From the NCBI GenBank assembly GCA_028386065.3, contig JAKUCV010005684.1:19115-83114 (forward strand): DNA of 64,000 bases, in the 5' to 3' direction. A program made the position numbers and the translations under genes. Origin of the DNA: Turnera subulata (taxonomy: Eukaryota; Streptophyta; Magnoliopsida; Malpighiales; Passifloraceae). The notes under the pieces were generated by a model. The model had not been told where the DNA came from, did no database searches, and saw only the letters and a program-made list of their open reading frames with translations. Each line of letters begins with the position of its first letter. Position 1 is the first letter of the stretch. This document shows, in pieces, positions 1 through 10,572 of the stretch.

Positions 1-499
1 GTTACAGTAATTAAGACTTTTATATGCCTAGGATTAATGAGACGATTTAATCATAAGATATGTTAAGGACTAAATTGCTAAAATGTATTTTATCTCATTA
101 AATTTGGGCTTGTTTATTTATTAAACCCAATTATATTTATTCTTGGGTTGAAGATAAATGTAAGGGTCCAATTTAATAAGGTATGGACTTTTCTACAGAG
201 TTGCACAGCCCATTAACACCTTGCTTGCAGACAAATTTAGCTCTGATTTTCGTGAAAAATCAGAGTTAAATCATTCCTTAATAGCAAGAATGTTTTTGGT
301 ATGATTTTGGCTTAAAATGAGGAATCAATGTGTAATTAGTCAATTAGGAGATGATTGAGAGGAGTAGTAATCAAGAAAGCAGAGGATTTTGGGCAGTCTA
401 GGGGTTAATTATGCGGTAGGATCAATCAGGGAGGAATTAAGGGAGAATCGGAACCGAAAAAAGAAAGACCGGGTGAGACGCGCAGGCGCGAGCGGTCAT

Positions 500-580
500 C
501 TCGGGATGACCGCCGGGCCTGGGCGGTCTTCCACCTATGACCGCCCGGCCTGGCTGTCATCCATAGGATGATTGCCGGCC
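500..580 (+). promoter_or_regulatory. GCGGTC/GACCGC inverted-repeat array upstream of LTR TATA box
   Basis: Several short inverted repeats of the form GCGGTCATC...GATGACCGC and GGGCGGTC...GACCGCCC lie about 140-220 bp upstream of the TATA box. The same array is in the 3' LTR (9580-9680), and a related one occurs internally at 6523-6640. The spacing suggests an enhancer-like array for a dimeric binding protein; that is inference. Confidence 0.5.
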
Positions 581-718
581 ATGGCGGTCATGCACACCCA
601 GAAATGCGTTTTCTCCCCGATTTTCGCCCGTAATTTGATTCTACCCGGTTTTGGCCCAGATTTTTGGCCATTACCTTGATCATTAAGTTGGTCTACGCTC
701 TTAGGCTACCCAGAACAC

Positions 719-726
719 TATAAATA
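719..726 (+). promoter_or_regulatory. LTR TATA box
   Basis: TATAAATA followed by gg lies in the middle of the LTR, with an exact counterpart at 9809-9816 in the 3' LTR. This is the expected place for the Pol II promoter that starts the genomic RNA. Confidence 0.6.
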
Positions 727-1486
727 GGACCTTCTTCTCACATTTCAAGGGACACACATTCTATTACACAAACACTCTTCATAAAGCTTTGAAGCTTGGA
801 GAAACTATTTCTCTCCAAGCTTAAGAGATAGTTTCATAGGCAAAACTCTGGAAGAATTTCGTGGGTAGCATCATCCATTGAAGGTAGAAAAGGGGAAAAT
901 CAAGAAGAACTCCAAAATTGAGTTGAGGAGTGGGAGGAAATTGTGTGGGAGGTACAACCCAAACCAAGGAGCTAGAGGAGGACTACAAGAGCTAATCTAA
1001 TCCCTTTTTGTCTGACCAATTATTGTTGAGATGTTGATGTTGATGATGGTGTGATTTTTGTGATGCCATGTCAAGAACTATGTGGGCTTTGAACCCAGTC
1101 GCCGGGGTACGTAGGTGGTTTCTAGTGGTGGAAACTCAAGCCCAATCTTCTTCTTCTCCCCTTTCTTTTTAATATTCAGTTATTATGTGTTTTGGTGCTC
1201 ACACTTGCACACTCGCACAAGGCATACAAAATCCTCTAATTGCACAAAGTTTCGCCACAACATGGATGGGTGCCTAACACCTTCCCATCCATGACGAATC
1301 CCCGGGTCCAGCATCTTTGGTTCGTTATCCGGTTGTCTAAATGGAGTCACATGAAGGGTTTTTCCCAAGTTTTTGTCCCTTAATAAAATTTGGGTGGCGA
1401 CTCTAAAGATGTTGGATGATGGTTATGAAGAAGGTGTAAAGGAAAGGTGAATAGGCCCAAGTGATTTTGGGTCGGGTATTCATAGC

Positions 1487-1503
1487 TGGCGACTCCACTG
1501 GGG
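1487..1503 (+). other. Primer binding site (tRNA-Arg type)
   Basis: tggcgactccactgggg lies 4 bases after the LTR end. TGG plus the following bases would pair with a tRNA ending ...GGAGTCGCCA, the type (probably tRNA-Arg) reported for Ogre-like elements. The tRNA identity is from memory of that lineage; the position is seen directly. Confidence 0.65.
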
Positions 1504-1995
1504 ATTTTGAGGATTCAAGAAACCTTGTGCAATTATTGAATTTTGTATGTCTTTTTATGTGTCATCATAAGTGCCCTGCATTCATGACAAATGTTGTGAA
1601 GCCCTTAACGTTAGAGGGCCAGGGGATCCAAGTCCCCTACAATGCTTTCTTTAAGCGATAGTGGCTTGTGTGAACCGGTTTCTCGCTGCTCATGCAATGA
1701 TAGGGATTAATGGGCCTTGGACCTCACGCGATATTTTTTGTCACATGTGAGTAGCCCAAACTATTCCTTAGCGGTAGTCTTTTAGCCCCCAACCAGCCAC
1801 ATACCTTGAGCATCTCATGCATGATGAATCAATAGGTGTTGCGTGCATTTGAGTGCCTGTTGTTGTGAGTTCAAGTAGAAATACATGAGGTGCCCCCTCG
1901 TTCATTCCTCCATATATAAATCTAGAAAGACATGTGTGAGAAAGTCCTTGAGGAGTCGAAGACCCTGACACCAGTCTTTTAAATATTAGGACAAC

Positions 1996-3405
1996 ATGAG
2001 TGAGGAAAATGGTGCCAAAGTGCCTGAGAAAATTCTGAACTTACACAAGGATCCGAATATCGTGGAAGTACTCCAAGCCCTGAAGAAAGGGAAGATGGTG
2101 TCCCCTGGGAGTAATGTGGGAAAAAATTCAAAATCGGATGGCGAGCATAATGTAGTGATAGTTCAGGATAGTGATTCGGTGGCGCCAGAATCTAAGGGAG
2201 ATGGGGAGAGACTTAGAAGACTTGAGGACCTCTTGAAAACCATGAAGAAGAAAGAGGACGATTGGAATTTAGATCGCCTGTCTTTGTTTCTCGAGGCCCG
2301 TTTGCCTGAAAAATTGAAGATGCCAGATATCGAGAAGTTCAATGGAACAGGATGTCCCACAACTCATCTGAAGATCTATGAGAGGATGCTGCAACCTATG
2401 GGGATTGGGCCTGAATTAATGACCCAATTGTTCCAAAGAACTTTATCTTGAGAAGCTTTGAGGTGGTTCATGACCTTGGATGAGAGCAAGATAAGAAAAT
2501 GGGAGGACCTCTGTAAAGAATTCCTAAACCAGTATAACTATAACACTGAGGTGGATGTGACCAAAAGGGATCTCGAGACAACCAAGCAAGAAGCTCAAGA
2601 GACGTTTTCCACTTACATCTCGAGATGGCATAACAAAGCATCTTTGATGGTGGACAGACCCACAGAAGAAGATCAAGTGCAGATGGTGATCAAGAACCTA
2701 CAACCGATTTACTAAGATCGGATGGTTGGCAATTATTATGCCAATTTTAAAGCACTCATTGGGGAGGGAATACAACTAGAAGATGCTATTAGCTTGGGAA
2801 AGATCAGGATGCCTACGGACGCCTCTAGAAGGAGTTTTAATGCGCCCCTAGGAAAAAAACACGCCGAAGTAAATCATGTCGCTGTTCAGACCCTACTACA
2901 AGTTGAGTCGAATAAAAGGGAGTTTACTCCCCTCCCTATGTCTTTAGGAAAGATGATGCAGAAGTGTGTGGAAAAGAATTTACTGCAGCCCCTGGAACCA
3001 AAATCTGGACTTCCCTATGGAGGGGACCCTAATAAATTCTGCGGATTCCATCAGGCGGCTGGGCATGCTACAGACAACTGCGTCCGACTTCGGCTTGAGA
3101 TCCAGGATTTAATAGAAAGGAATGAAATAATTCTGCCCAAAAGGCCGAATACCAAGTCAAATCCCCAGCCCTTACTCGGAGAGGTCGGTATGATGGAGGT
3201 CGACTCCAAGCCTGAACTACCATGCTGTGTGCTCGATCTAAGCTGGTATGAAGACTCTGATGAAGAAGTTGATGTCATCACTAGATCAGGAAGAGTGGCG
3301 AGAAGGGTTCCCCTTCGCCTAGAAGAACCGAAAGAAATAACGGATCCTGAAGAAGACATGGTGATAAAACAATTGAAGAAGACTCAGGCCAATATCTCTA
3401 TCTGA
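1996..3405 (+). pseudogene. gag of Tat/Ogre-like element, broken by stops
   Basis: One reading frame carries the capsid precursor but is cut by TGA at 2449-2451 and TAA at 2713-2715 before ending at 3405. The core around residues 115-260 has the Tat/Ogre gag signature (KMPDIEKFNGTG, then a helical stretch with ALRWF and TFSTYISRWHNKA). A CCHC-like knuckle (FCGFHQAAGHATDNC) lies near 3040-3085. Translation across the stops is continuous and in register, so these are point mutations rather than gene boundaries. The ATG at 1996 is about 500 bp after the PBS. Non-functional as it stands. Confidence 0.85.
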
Positions 3406-4557
3406 GGTTAACTAATGTCATCTAGCCCACATTGAGAAAAGGTACTCCAAACCTTAAGCAAGGCTCATGTCCCCATTGATACCGCACCAGATGCATTGGC
3501 CAACATGATAGCTTCAGTAGAAGTTGACAATCAGATATCCTTCTCGGACAAAGACCTCCGCTCGGGTAGGGAAGCCCATATTGATGCCCTATACATAACC
3601 GTTCAGGCCAAGGAAAGTCAGATATCCTTGGTATTAATAGATAATGGATCCACCCTAAATCTCTGTCCATTAAAAACCGCGAGTTCCTTAGGATTTGGAG
3701 TTGCGGATTTCTTACCCTCCCGAACTATGGTCAGGGCATATGACAATGCCAGAAGAGAAGTGTTGGGCATGATAAAGCTGGAAGTCACCATCGGGCCCGC
3801 CCCTTTTTTGGTAGAGTTCCAAGTGCTCGACATCGCATCGAGTTTCAATTTGCTCCTTGGAAGAACATGGTTGTACCAAGCCCGAGCTATAGCCTCCACC
3901 TTACATCAGATGTTGCGATTCCCTTATAAAGGGGGGGATAGTCACCATTAAAGGAGAATGGCTGAAAAGAATATCAAACCGATATTTGGGATCGAAGAAG
4001 AAGAAGAGGTGCCTTTATCCGGTTTTGTTTTTGAATCTATCAGTACCATAATAATAGATAAGCCCATTATGAGACCCCCTTATTATGACCCATTTGGCAA
4101 TTCATTGGTTATGAGCATAATGGGAAAGATGAAGTATTTTCCGATTATAGGGTTAGGAAGGAGGCAGCAAGGAGTGTTAGAGGTCCCTGAAATTTTGAGT
4201 ATTGTTCTTCCTTTTGGTTTGGGCTATGTTCCGACCCCGGCAGAGCTGGAAGAGCAAAAGGTGAAGAACCAAGCTAAGGCAGCAGCCCGCAAGAACAAAC
4301 GGGAATGGAATTTTCCTATGACTCCATAATTCAAAACACTGAATGGATATTTTGTGAAGGAAGGAGAGGACTTTCCCTTTAGTGACTTCTCTGAACCATG
4401 GTTGTGTAGCATCACAAAGACCAGAAAACCGGGATTTGAGCTATTCTTTGACTGTTATCCCGAAGAACTAAGGGAGGAAGAGGAAGAAGAAAAGAGGATA
4501 GACAAAGACGAGGAATTTGGTTGTAGGCATCTCTTTGGGGAAGGTGGGATCGCTTGA
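3406..4557 (+). pseudogene. Aspartic protease and C-terminal extension, same frame as gag, with stops
   Basis: The frame of gag runs on through stops to 4557. From 3496 it encodes a retropepsin with the catalytic motif LIDNGSTLN (about residues 46-54 of the segment) and the later hydrophobic LLLGRTWL motif that forms the second half of the active-site fold. After a stop at 3949-3951 the frame continues (3958-4329, 4354-4557) as a Lys/Glu-rich tail without a recognised domain. In Ogre elements gag-protease is followed by RT-RNase H-integrase; here none follows. The catalytic Asp-Asn-Gly form (rather than Asp-Ser/Thr-Gly) also occurs in relatives. Confidence 0.75.
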
Positions 4558-5198
4558 GGATCTGTGTATTGACTTTTGCAGAGTGTTTAGTTGAGAATTT
4601 AATAAGCCAATGTTGTGTTTCGTTTCAATAAAAGGGGGCACTCTTTCTGTTATTTCAGTGACGTCTTTTTACATATATGGTTCATATGAATATGGTGTGT
4701 TGGACAAACTCCCAAAATATCTGGACGTTAATCTAAAGATGTTTAATTCTAACAATAATAATCTTGATCACCACCCTAATCAAATAAAAGTCTTTGATCA
4801 AGCCATTCGAGCAAGAAAAAATCTTATCCGAATAGGCAAAGCAACAGACCAAAGAAGAGAACTACGTGAGCCTGATCTTGTGAGCCTAAAAAAAAAAAAA
4901 AAAGGAAAAAGGTCATGGGTACGTAGGAAGCCTGACAAGGGTTCGGTTTCATTATTATCATTGATAATCCAAAGATTGACAAAAGATAAAGGGAGTTTGT
5001 TCACTCATTTATTCGCATGCATCATAAGTATAAAGAGATAGTTGTTGGAATGAGAATCAATCCTTCTTGTGCCTATTTCGACTTGGAGCGCCATCCCCAC
5101 CATTAATCTCTTCGACTAGACGATTGGGAAATCCAAAGCCTGGGGGCACCAACTCTTCTAAGAATGCTTCTCTCATCAGACGCAAGGACCTCTCAGTA
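4558..5198. other. Non-coding spacer where pol would be expected
   Basis: No RT, RNase H or integrase motif is found in any frame. A poly-A/G run lies at 4889-4907. The motif pair ctacgtgagcctgat (4862) ... ggtacgtaggaagcc (4918) repeats the design of actatgtgggctttga ... gggtacgtaggtgg in the LTR (1077-1114), so LTR-like sequence is echoed here. The pol segment was probably lost by an internal deletion. Confidence 0.5.
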
Positions 5199-6362
5199 TC
5201 AGCCACATCCTCTTTCAGTCATTCCAAATATGCCAATGAGGGAAGTATCTCGAAATGACCACCAGTACCTTCTCTCAAGGCCAGAGCCCAACCTTCTTTG
5301 ATGACTTTTAGAGCAGCCGCCTCCATGGGTCCTGTGGTAGGAGTTGGGATAGTTGGTGGAACTACTTGATTTATGCCGAATTGTCTCAGGATCCTGTTCG
5401 GATGATAGTATGTGGATTTCTCTAGACCCGGGAGTGGGACCCAATCCTTGGAAAAAGTACGAACGACTACCTCTTGCATCCCCAACAACCTGCAATACCA
5501 CGTGATTTGTGTGCCTGTGAGATCCCTCATGAAGATGGTCCAATCCCGAATGGTGTGGAAGAAGAAGGAATAACAAAGGCGAATGTAATTCGGAGGATTG
5601 GTTTGAGGCCGTTCAATCAATGTGAGGTGTTCACACAAACACATCCGAAAAAGTATGAAGAATCAGCATGATAACAATAATACTTCGAGAATTAGAGTGG
5701 GAAAATTTATACCTGAAGCAAGAGGGGAGAGCCGAACATAAGAGCTGAGGGATCATCCACCAGTTTGTCGGAGGGTTTCCCCTAAAATCATTGAAGTAAG
5801 GCTCTTTTTGTTAAAGAGCTTAGCCACCAAAGCACCGACTCGGAGGGGACAAACACTAGGGGAGCCTACTAAGAGAAACTCATGTGTCATCACAAGGGCA
5901 AGAGCATGGTTTTGTTTTTCTCTCCATTAGGCATCACACTCCTCCAGATGATGTTCCGAACCACCAAGGAAATATTGGTCAACGATTTTCGATAAGTCAA
6001 GACAGTTGTGCTGATCCAGAAGAAAACTAAGCTGCCCATCAGTCAAGAAAAGAAAATTTGCTAACCTCTTTTAGGACGGGTTTTTCAAGAGAAACCATGG
6101 CAACTTCGCTTATGAACTTTTCACCCATGAACGTGTTGAATTCATCAACAGAAGGACAAAGCTCCACCATGTCTTGACCGAAGCGAAAAACGCGAGGACT
6201 CTTGTCCCAAAATTTTGCAGCAGCACGGATCAAGTTCTCCTCCACCGCAATGCCAAGAAGTTGGAACAATGTGGAGAGTCCCAGCACCGCAAAACTCAGA
6301 CGACATATGCGAGGCACGCTCGCCATCCATTGAAGCACCTTGGCATGAAAATTCTCAATCAT
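5199..6362 (-). pseudogene. Antisense captured gene, DUF7745/plant-mobile-domain-like, decayed
   Basis: On the strand opposite to gag, an ORF from 6362 encodes the pattern FWDKSPRVFRFGQDMVELCP followed by VDEF, close to the N-terminal signature of DUF7745 (plant mobile domain-like) proteins. Further along the minus strand, 5900-5700 gives a broken stretch with ALALVMTHEFLLVGSPSV and LVAKLFNKKSLTSMILGET. The frame at 5644-5219 gives WYCRLLGM and PNRILRQFG, in the order found in that family. The parts are separated by stops and perhaps an intron, so the protein is dead or spliced. Antisense ORFs between pol and the 3' LTR are known in Tat-lineage elements (for example gene 23 of maize Grande); their role is unknown. 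A TATA box sits 68-75 bp upstream of the ATG. Confidence 0.6.
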
Positions 6363-6429
6363 GTTTGTTTTAGATGTGTGTTGGAGGGATTTCGAGGTTT
6401 ATAAGTGTCTTTAGGCATCCCCAGAGCTA

Positions 6430-6437
6430 TATTTATA
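6430..6437 (-). promoter_or_regulatory. TATA box of the antisense gene
   Basis: On the minus strand TATAAATA (context cactataaatatagc) lies 68-75 bp before the ATG at 6362. It matches the LTR TATA box in its 8-base core, and a GACCGC array lies 90-200 bp upstream, as in the LTR. Promoter activity is inferred. Confidence 0.5.
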
Positions 6438-6522
6438 GTGTTTTGAGATGAGAGGACTCGTGAAAAACCCTAAAGCCCAAACCCAAAGGCCAAAAAAGGA
6501 AAAAAGACAAAAACCCGGGAGC

Positions 6523-6640
6523 TATGACCGCCAGCGCGGGCGGTCATGACGAGAAGACCGCCACATCTAGCGGTCATCCATACAAGACCGCCAGGAAGTG
6601 GCGGTCAACTCTCCCCTTGACCGCCCAGCCGGCACTGTTC
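6523..6640 (-). repeat. Internal GACCGC/GCGGTC inverted-repeat array
   Basis: Four or more copies are seen: ATGACCGCC...GGCGGTCAT (6525-6548), GACCGCC...GCGGTCAT, GACCGCC...GGCGGTC and GACCGCCC. Half-sites are 6-10 bases apart. The same half-sites make up the LTR array at 500-580. The array sits just upstream of the antisense gene's TATA box. Confidence 0.65.
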
Positions 6641-7268
6641 ACCCAAAAAGTTGATTTTTTTTTTAAAAAAAATCCAAAAAATTGGGAGAAAAAAAAAGGA
6701 AGAAGAGGAAAGAGAGAATATGAAAGAGAGGCGAGGAAAACATGTGTATTTATCACTTAAGGGACATTTTATGATCTTTTACTTGAATTTACAATGATAT
6801 GTGTTATGATTTGTTAGACGTGTACTTTGCTTTAGAATGATGAGTCTTTTGAAAACGTGATGAGCATATTCTTTGGACGATTGCCTTGAATGAGGGAGGA
6901 TCCGAAGGGTCCGCGAACATGCTCGATCTAGACCAGTCGAGAGTCGCCAGGGGAAAATGTGTGACACCCGAGGTCTGTGAGGGCGGGAAGTGAATGCCGG
7001 TGCCGGGATGAGCATGGACAAGGAGCGGCTTCTGGCAGCCTTCTAGACGGAGGGGCACATGAATGAACCGAATCCACACCAGAATAGTAGAGATCCCGAG
7101 ACTGTGTAGGGATGGGGCTGCACAGTTGGGGTGATTTCGTAATTATACGGGTATGGGACTGTATAATTAAGAATAGCTCAAATGAAATGATTTCGAGGTT
7201 GTATAGGTATGGGACTGTACGATCGAGAATAGCTTAAACGGTTTGATGAGTACTAACTATATCAACAA

Positions 7269-7375
7269 GGTGCACCTACCTTTTCGGTGCTCATTCCAGA
7301 AAAAACTCCAAAGTTAAGCGTGCTTGACTTGGAGCAATTCTAAAATGGGTGACCTCTTGGGAAGTTTTCCCCGGA
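7269..7375 (+). promoter_or_regulatory. 5S rRNA-derived Pol III promoter in left LTR of TRIM
   Basis: The stretch carries aactccaaagttaagcgtgc (A-box region at about 7312-7323), a spacer, and atgggtgacctcttgggaag (C-box region at 7344-7363), in the order and spacing of plant 5S genes. The 5' part of 5S is degraded or absent, so it is not a 5S gene, but the internal control region is recognisable. Confidence 0.7.
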
Positions 7376-7838
7376 AACATGCGAGTGAGGACAAAGCATG
7401 TTGGAAAGGTCCCGTGTTGGTCTGTAGTGACAGTCGACAAGCTGGGATGTTACAGTTGGTAGCAGAGCTCCAGGACTCCCCTAGTACGGTGCGGGGTTCG
7501 GGGACGAACCTAGCGGAAGCTGGTGGGCCTGTGACACCCGGGGTCTATGAGGGCGAGAAGTGAATGCCAGTGCCGGGATGAGTATGGACAAGGAGCGGCT
7601 TCTGGCAGGCTTCTAGACGGAGGGGCACATGAATGAACCGAATCCACACCGGAATAGGAGAGATCCTGAGACTGTGTAGGGATGGGGCCGCACAGTTGGG
7701 GCGATTTCATAATTATACGGGTATGGGACTGTATAATTAAGAATAGCTCAAATGAAGTGATTTTGAGGTTGTATAGATATGGGACTGTACAATCGAGAAT
7801 AACTTAAACGGTTTGATGGGTACTAACTATATCAACAA

Positions 7839-7941
7839 GGTGTTTCTACCTTTTCGGTGCTCATTCCAGAAAAAACTCCAAAGTTAAGCGGGCTTGACTT
7901 GGAGCAATTCTAGGAAGGGTGACCTCCTGGGAAGTTTTCCC
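7839..7941 (+). promoter_or_regulatory. 5S rRNA-derived Pol III promoter in right LTR of TRIM
   Basis: Second copy of the 5S-like stretch. The C-box region here reads agggtgacctcctgggaag, closer to canonical 5S than the left copy, while the A-box has ggg in place of gtg. The two copies have decayed independently. Confidence 0.65.
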
Positions 7942-8242
7942 CGGAAACATGCGAGTGAGGACAAAGCATATTGGAAAGGTCCTGTGTTGGTCTGTAGTGA
8001 CAGTCGACAACCGGGACGTTACAAGATGCCCCTAAGATAGAAGTAGAATTGATGAGAGTCGTTGGGGGCAAATACCCCTAAAGTAGAGTGGATGAAGATG
8101 TTGCGGGATAGATATCCCAAAGACGTTGTCCTGACATAGAGGAGCACCGAGACTATGTAGATGAACCACGGGATGATTCCCGTTAGCTCTTGGGACTAGG
8201 AAAATCCCAAGACCCCTGAGATGAGATGAGATCCTCAAAGGA

Positions 8243-8760
8243 GGGCGGCAATATCCCTAGTTAACATAGGTGAGATGATCCTAGTTAGCAAAATCCCCAC
8301 AGGAGGGTGATAATATCCTTAGTTAGCAAAATCCCCGAAGGAGGGTGATAATATCCTTAGTTGGCAAAATCCCCACGGGAGGATGATAATATCCTTAGTT
8401 AGCAAAATCCCCACAGGAGGGTGATAATATCCTTAGTTGGCGAAATTCCCACGAGAGGGTGATAATATCATTAGTTGGCAAAATCCCCACGGGAGGGTGA
8501 TAATATTCTTAGTTAGCAAAATCCCCACAGGAGGGTGATAATATCCTTAGTTGGCAAAATCCCCACGGGAGGGTGATAATATCCTTAGTTAGCAAAATCC
8601 CCACAGGAGGGTGATAATATCCTTAGTTGGCAAAATCCCCACAGGATGGTGATAATATCCTTAGTTGGCAAAATCCCCACAGGAGGGTGATAATATCCTT
8701 AGTTGGCAAGATCCCTACGGGAGGGTGATAATATCCTTAGTTAGCATAGGTGAGATGATC
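8243..8760 (+). repeat. 38-bp tandem array in 3' region of Tat element
   Basis: About 12-13 copies of a 38-bp unit (ttagttggcaaaatcccc... then ggagggtgataatatcc) run head to tail; starts at 8281, 8319 and 8357 fix the period. Tandem repeats just upstream of the 3' LTR are a known habit of Tat/Ogre elements and a proposed source of satellites. Flanking sequence to 9009 carries looser versions of the same words (gggatgagatgattccc). Confidence 0.85.
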
Positions 8761-9009
8761 CTTTGTTAATGACTTTTGGCACCAGGAAATTCCCAGAAGA
8801 AACCCCGGGATGAGATGATTCCCGGTAGCTCTAGGGACCACGATAATCCCAAGAGATGAGATGAGTCAATCACAAACCTCGGGATGAGATGATTCTCGAG
8901 GTGGAGCATGTGATGCTCCAACCATTGGTCCACAGCACTCACATTTGTTATCCAAATTTGGTTGTTCCTTCCTTGCGTTACTTCGTCTTTAAGTTCTAAA
9001 GACTCACCA

Positions 9010-9021
9010 ACGAGGGGCGTC
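9010..9021 (+). other. Polypurine tract of Tat element
   Basis: acgaggggcgtc abuts the LTR start (tgtgaacaccc at 9022). It is imperfect (one cgtc interruption) but in the expected place for plus-strand priming. Confidence 0.55.
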
Positions 9022-10572
9022 TGTGAACACCCAAATTTGACCCATGAAAATTATATTGAGATTAGACTCCAGACATGTTTGAATCATAAGATTGATGAGT
9101 TAGTCTTGGGTTGAAGCATGGATGGGGTTTAATTTTAGTAGAATTTATACATTATAGTAATTAAGACTTTTATATGCCTAGGATTAATGAGACGATTTAA
9201 TCATAGGATATGTTAAGAACTCAATTGCTAAATTGTATTTTATCTCATTAAATTTGGCCTTGTTTATTTATTAAACACAATTATATTTATTCTTGGGTTG
9301 AAGATAAATGTAAGGGTCCAATTTAATAAGGTATGGACTTTTCTTCAGAGTTGCACAACCTATTAACACCTTGCTTGCAGACAAATTTAGCTCTGATTTT
9401 CGTGAAAAATCAGAGCTAAATCATTCCTTAATAGAAAGAATATTTTTGGTATGATTTTGGCTTAAAATGAGGAACCAATGTGTAATTAGTCAATTAGGAG
9501 ATGATTGAGAGGAGTAGTAATCAAGAAAGCAGAGGATTCGGGACCGAAAATGGAAAGAACGAGTGAGACGCGTAGGCGCGGGCGGTCATCTCGGGATGAC
9601 CGCCGGGCCTGGGCGGTCTTCCACCCACGACCGCCCGGCCTGGCTGTCATTCATAGGATAACCGTCGGCCATTGCAGTCATGCACACCCAGAAACACGTT
9701 TTCTCCCCGATTTTTGCCCGTAATCTGATTCTACTCGATTTTGGCCCAGATTTTTGGCCATTACCTTGATCATTAAGTTGGTCCACGCCCCTAGGCTACC
9801 CGGAACACTATAAATAGGACCCTCCTCTCACATTTCAAGGGACACACATTATATTACACAAACACTCTTCATAAAGCTTTGAAGCTTGGAGAAACTCTAT
9901 CTCTCCAAGCTTAAGAAATAGTTCCACAGGCAAAACTCTGGAAAATTTCGTGGGTAGCATCATCCATTGAAGGTAGCAAAGGGGAAAATCAAGAAGAACT
10001 CCAAAATTGAGTTGAGGAGTGGGAGGAAATTGTATGGGAGGCACAACCCAAACCAAGGAGCTAGAGGAGGGCTACAAGAGGTAATCCTAATCCCTTTTTG
10101 TCTGACCAATTATTATTGAGATGTTGATGTTGACGATGGTGTGATTGTTGTGATGCCATGTCAAGAACTACGTGGGCTTTGAACCTGGTCGTCGGGGTAC
10201 GTAGGTGGTTTCTAGTGGTGGAAACTCAAGCCCAATCTTTTTATTCTCCCCTTTCTTTTTAATATTCAGTCATTATGTATTTTGGTGCTCACACTTGCAC
10301 ACTCACACAAGGCATACAAAATCCTCTAATTGCACAAAGTTTCGCCCCAACATGGATGGTTGCCTAACACCTTCCCATCCATGACGAATCCCCGGGTCCA
10401 GCATCTTTGGTTCGTTATCCAGTTCCCTAAATGGAGTCACATGAAGGGTTTTTCCCAAGTTTTTGTCCCTTAATAAAATTTGGGTGGCGACTCCGAAGAT
10501 GTTGGATGATGGTTATGAAGAAGGTGTAAAGGAAAGGTGAATAGGCCCAAGTGATTTTGGGTCGGGTATTCA
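9022..10572 (+). repeat. 3' LTR of Tat/Ogre-like element
   Basis: Complete 1551-bp LTR, starting tgtgaac and ending gtattca. It holds the GACCGC array (9580-9680) and a TATA box (9809-9816). The next bases, taggt, are part of a Copia codon series, giving the insertion point; taggt is the likely 5-bp target duplication, but its partner lies outside the window. Confidence 0.9.

Larger units (their letters stand above)
1..1482 (+). repeat. 5' LTR of Tat/Ogre-like element (left end outside window)
   Basis: Matches 9151-10572 along its length with scattered substitutions and small indels. The only large difference is about 45 bases at 395-450 that are absent near 9535. It ends ...gtattca at 1482, just before the PBS. 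U3 holds a GC-rich run of GCGGTC/GACCGC inverted repeats (500-580) and a TATA box at 719-726. The divergence between the two LTRs points to an old insertion. Confidence 0.9.
6960..8023 (+). mobile_element. 5S-rRNA-bearing miniature LTR element (Cassandra-like TRIM)
   Basis: Two direct repeats (6960-7454, 495 bp; 7530-8023, 494 bp) start tgtgacaccc and end gttaca, and enclose only 75 bp. That internal piece begins gttggtagcagagc, a PBS resembling tRNA-iMet, and ends in a G-rich tract. Flanks aaatg and agatg look like a 5-bp target duplication with one change. Each LTR holds a stretch matching the 3' two thirds of plant 5S rRNA. No coding capacity, so it depends on other elements. Cassandra TRIMs carry 5S sequence in their LTRs; the LTRs here are longer than the usual 240-350 bp, partly because a segment (7142-7185 and 7201-7240) is duplicated. 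It is nested in the Tat element. Confidence 0.75.
1..10572 (+). mobile_element. Tat/Ogre-like Gypsy element, non-autonomous, nested in a Sirevirus
   Basis: Direct repeats at 1-1482 and 9022-10572 are near-identical LTRs. Position 1 aligns with 9151, so about 129 bases of the 5' LTR lie outside the window and the full LTR is about 1551 bp. In order it holds a PBS (1487-1503), gag-protease in one broken frame (1996-4557), an antisense captured gene (5199-6362), a GACCGC motif array, a nested 5S-bearing TRIM, a 38-bp tandem array and a PPT. No reverse transcriptase, RNase H or integrase is visible between the protease and the 3' LTR, so the element could only move with enzymes supplied by a relative. 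The right flank resumes inside a Copia coding frame, so the element landed in a Sirevirus. Lineage (Tat/Ogre) is inferred from gag sequence, PBS type, antisense ORF and tandem repeats near the 3' LTR. Confidence 0.85.

Noticed and set aside
4610..5041. 143-codon ORF after the protease as a candidate reverse transcriptase
   Set aside because: No RT motif, contains a homopolymer-coded lysine run, and the frame differs from gag-protease.
7269..7375. Functional 5S rRNA gene
   Set aside because: Only the part with the internal promoter matches; the 5' third and the 3' end are degraded, and it lies in both LTRs of a TRIM.
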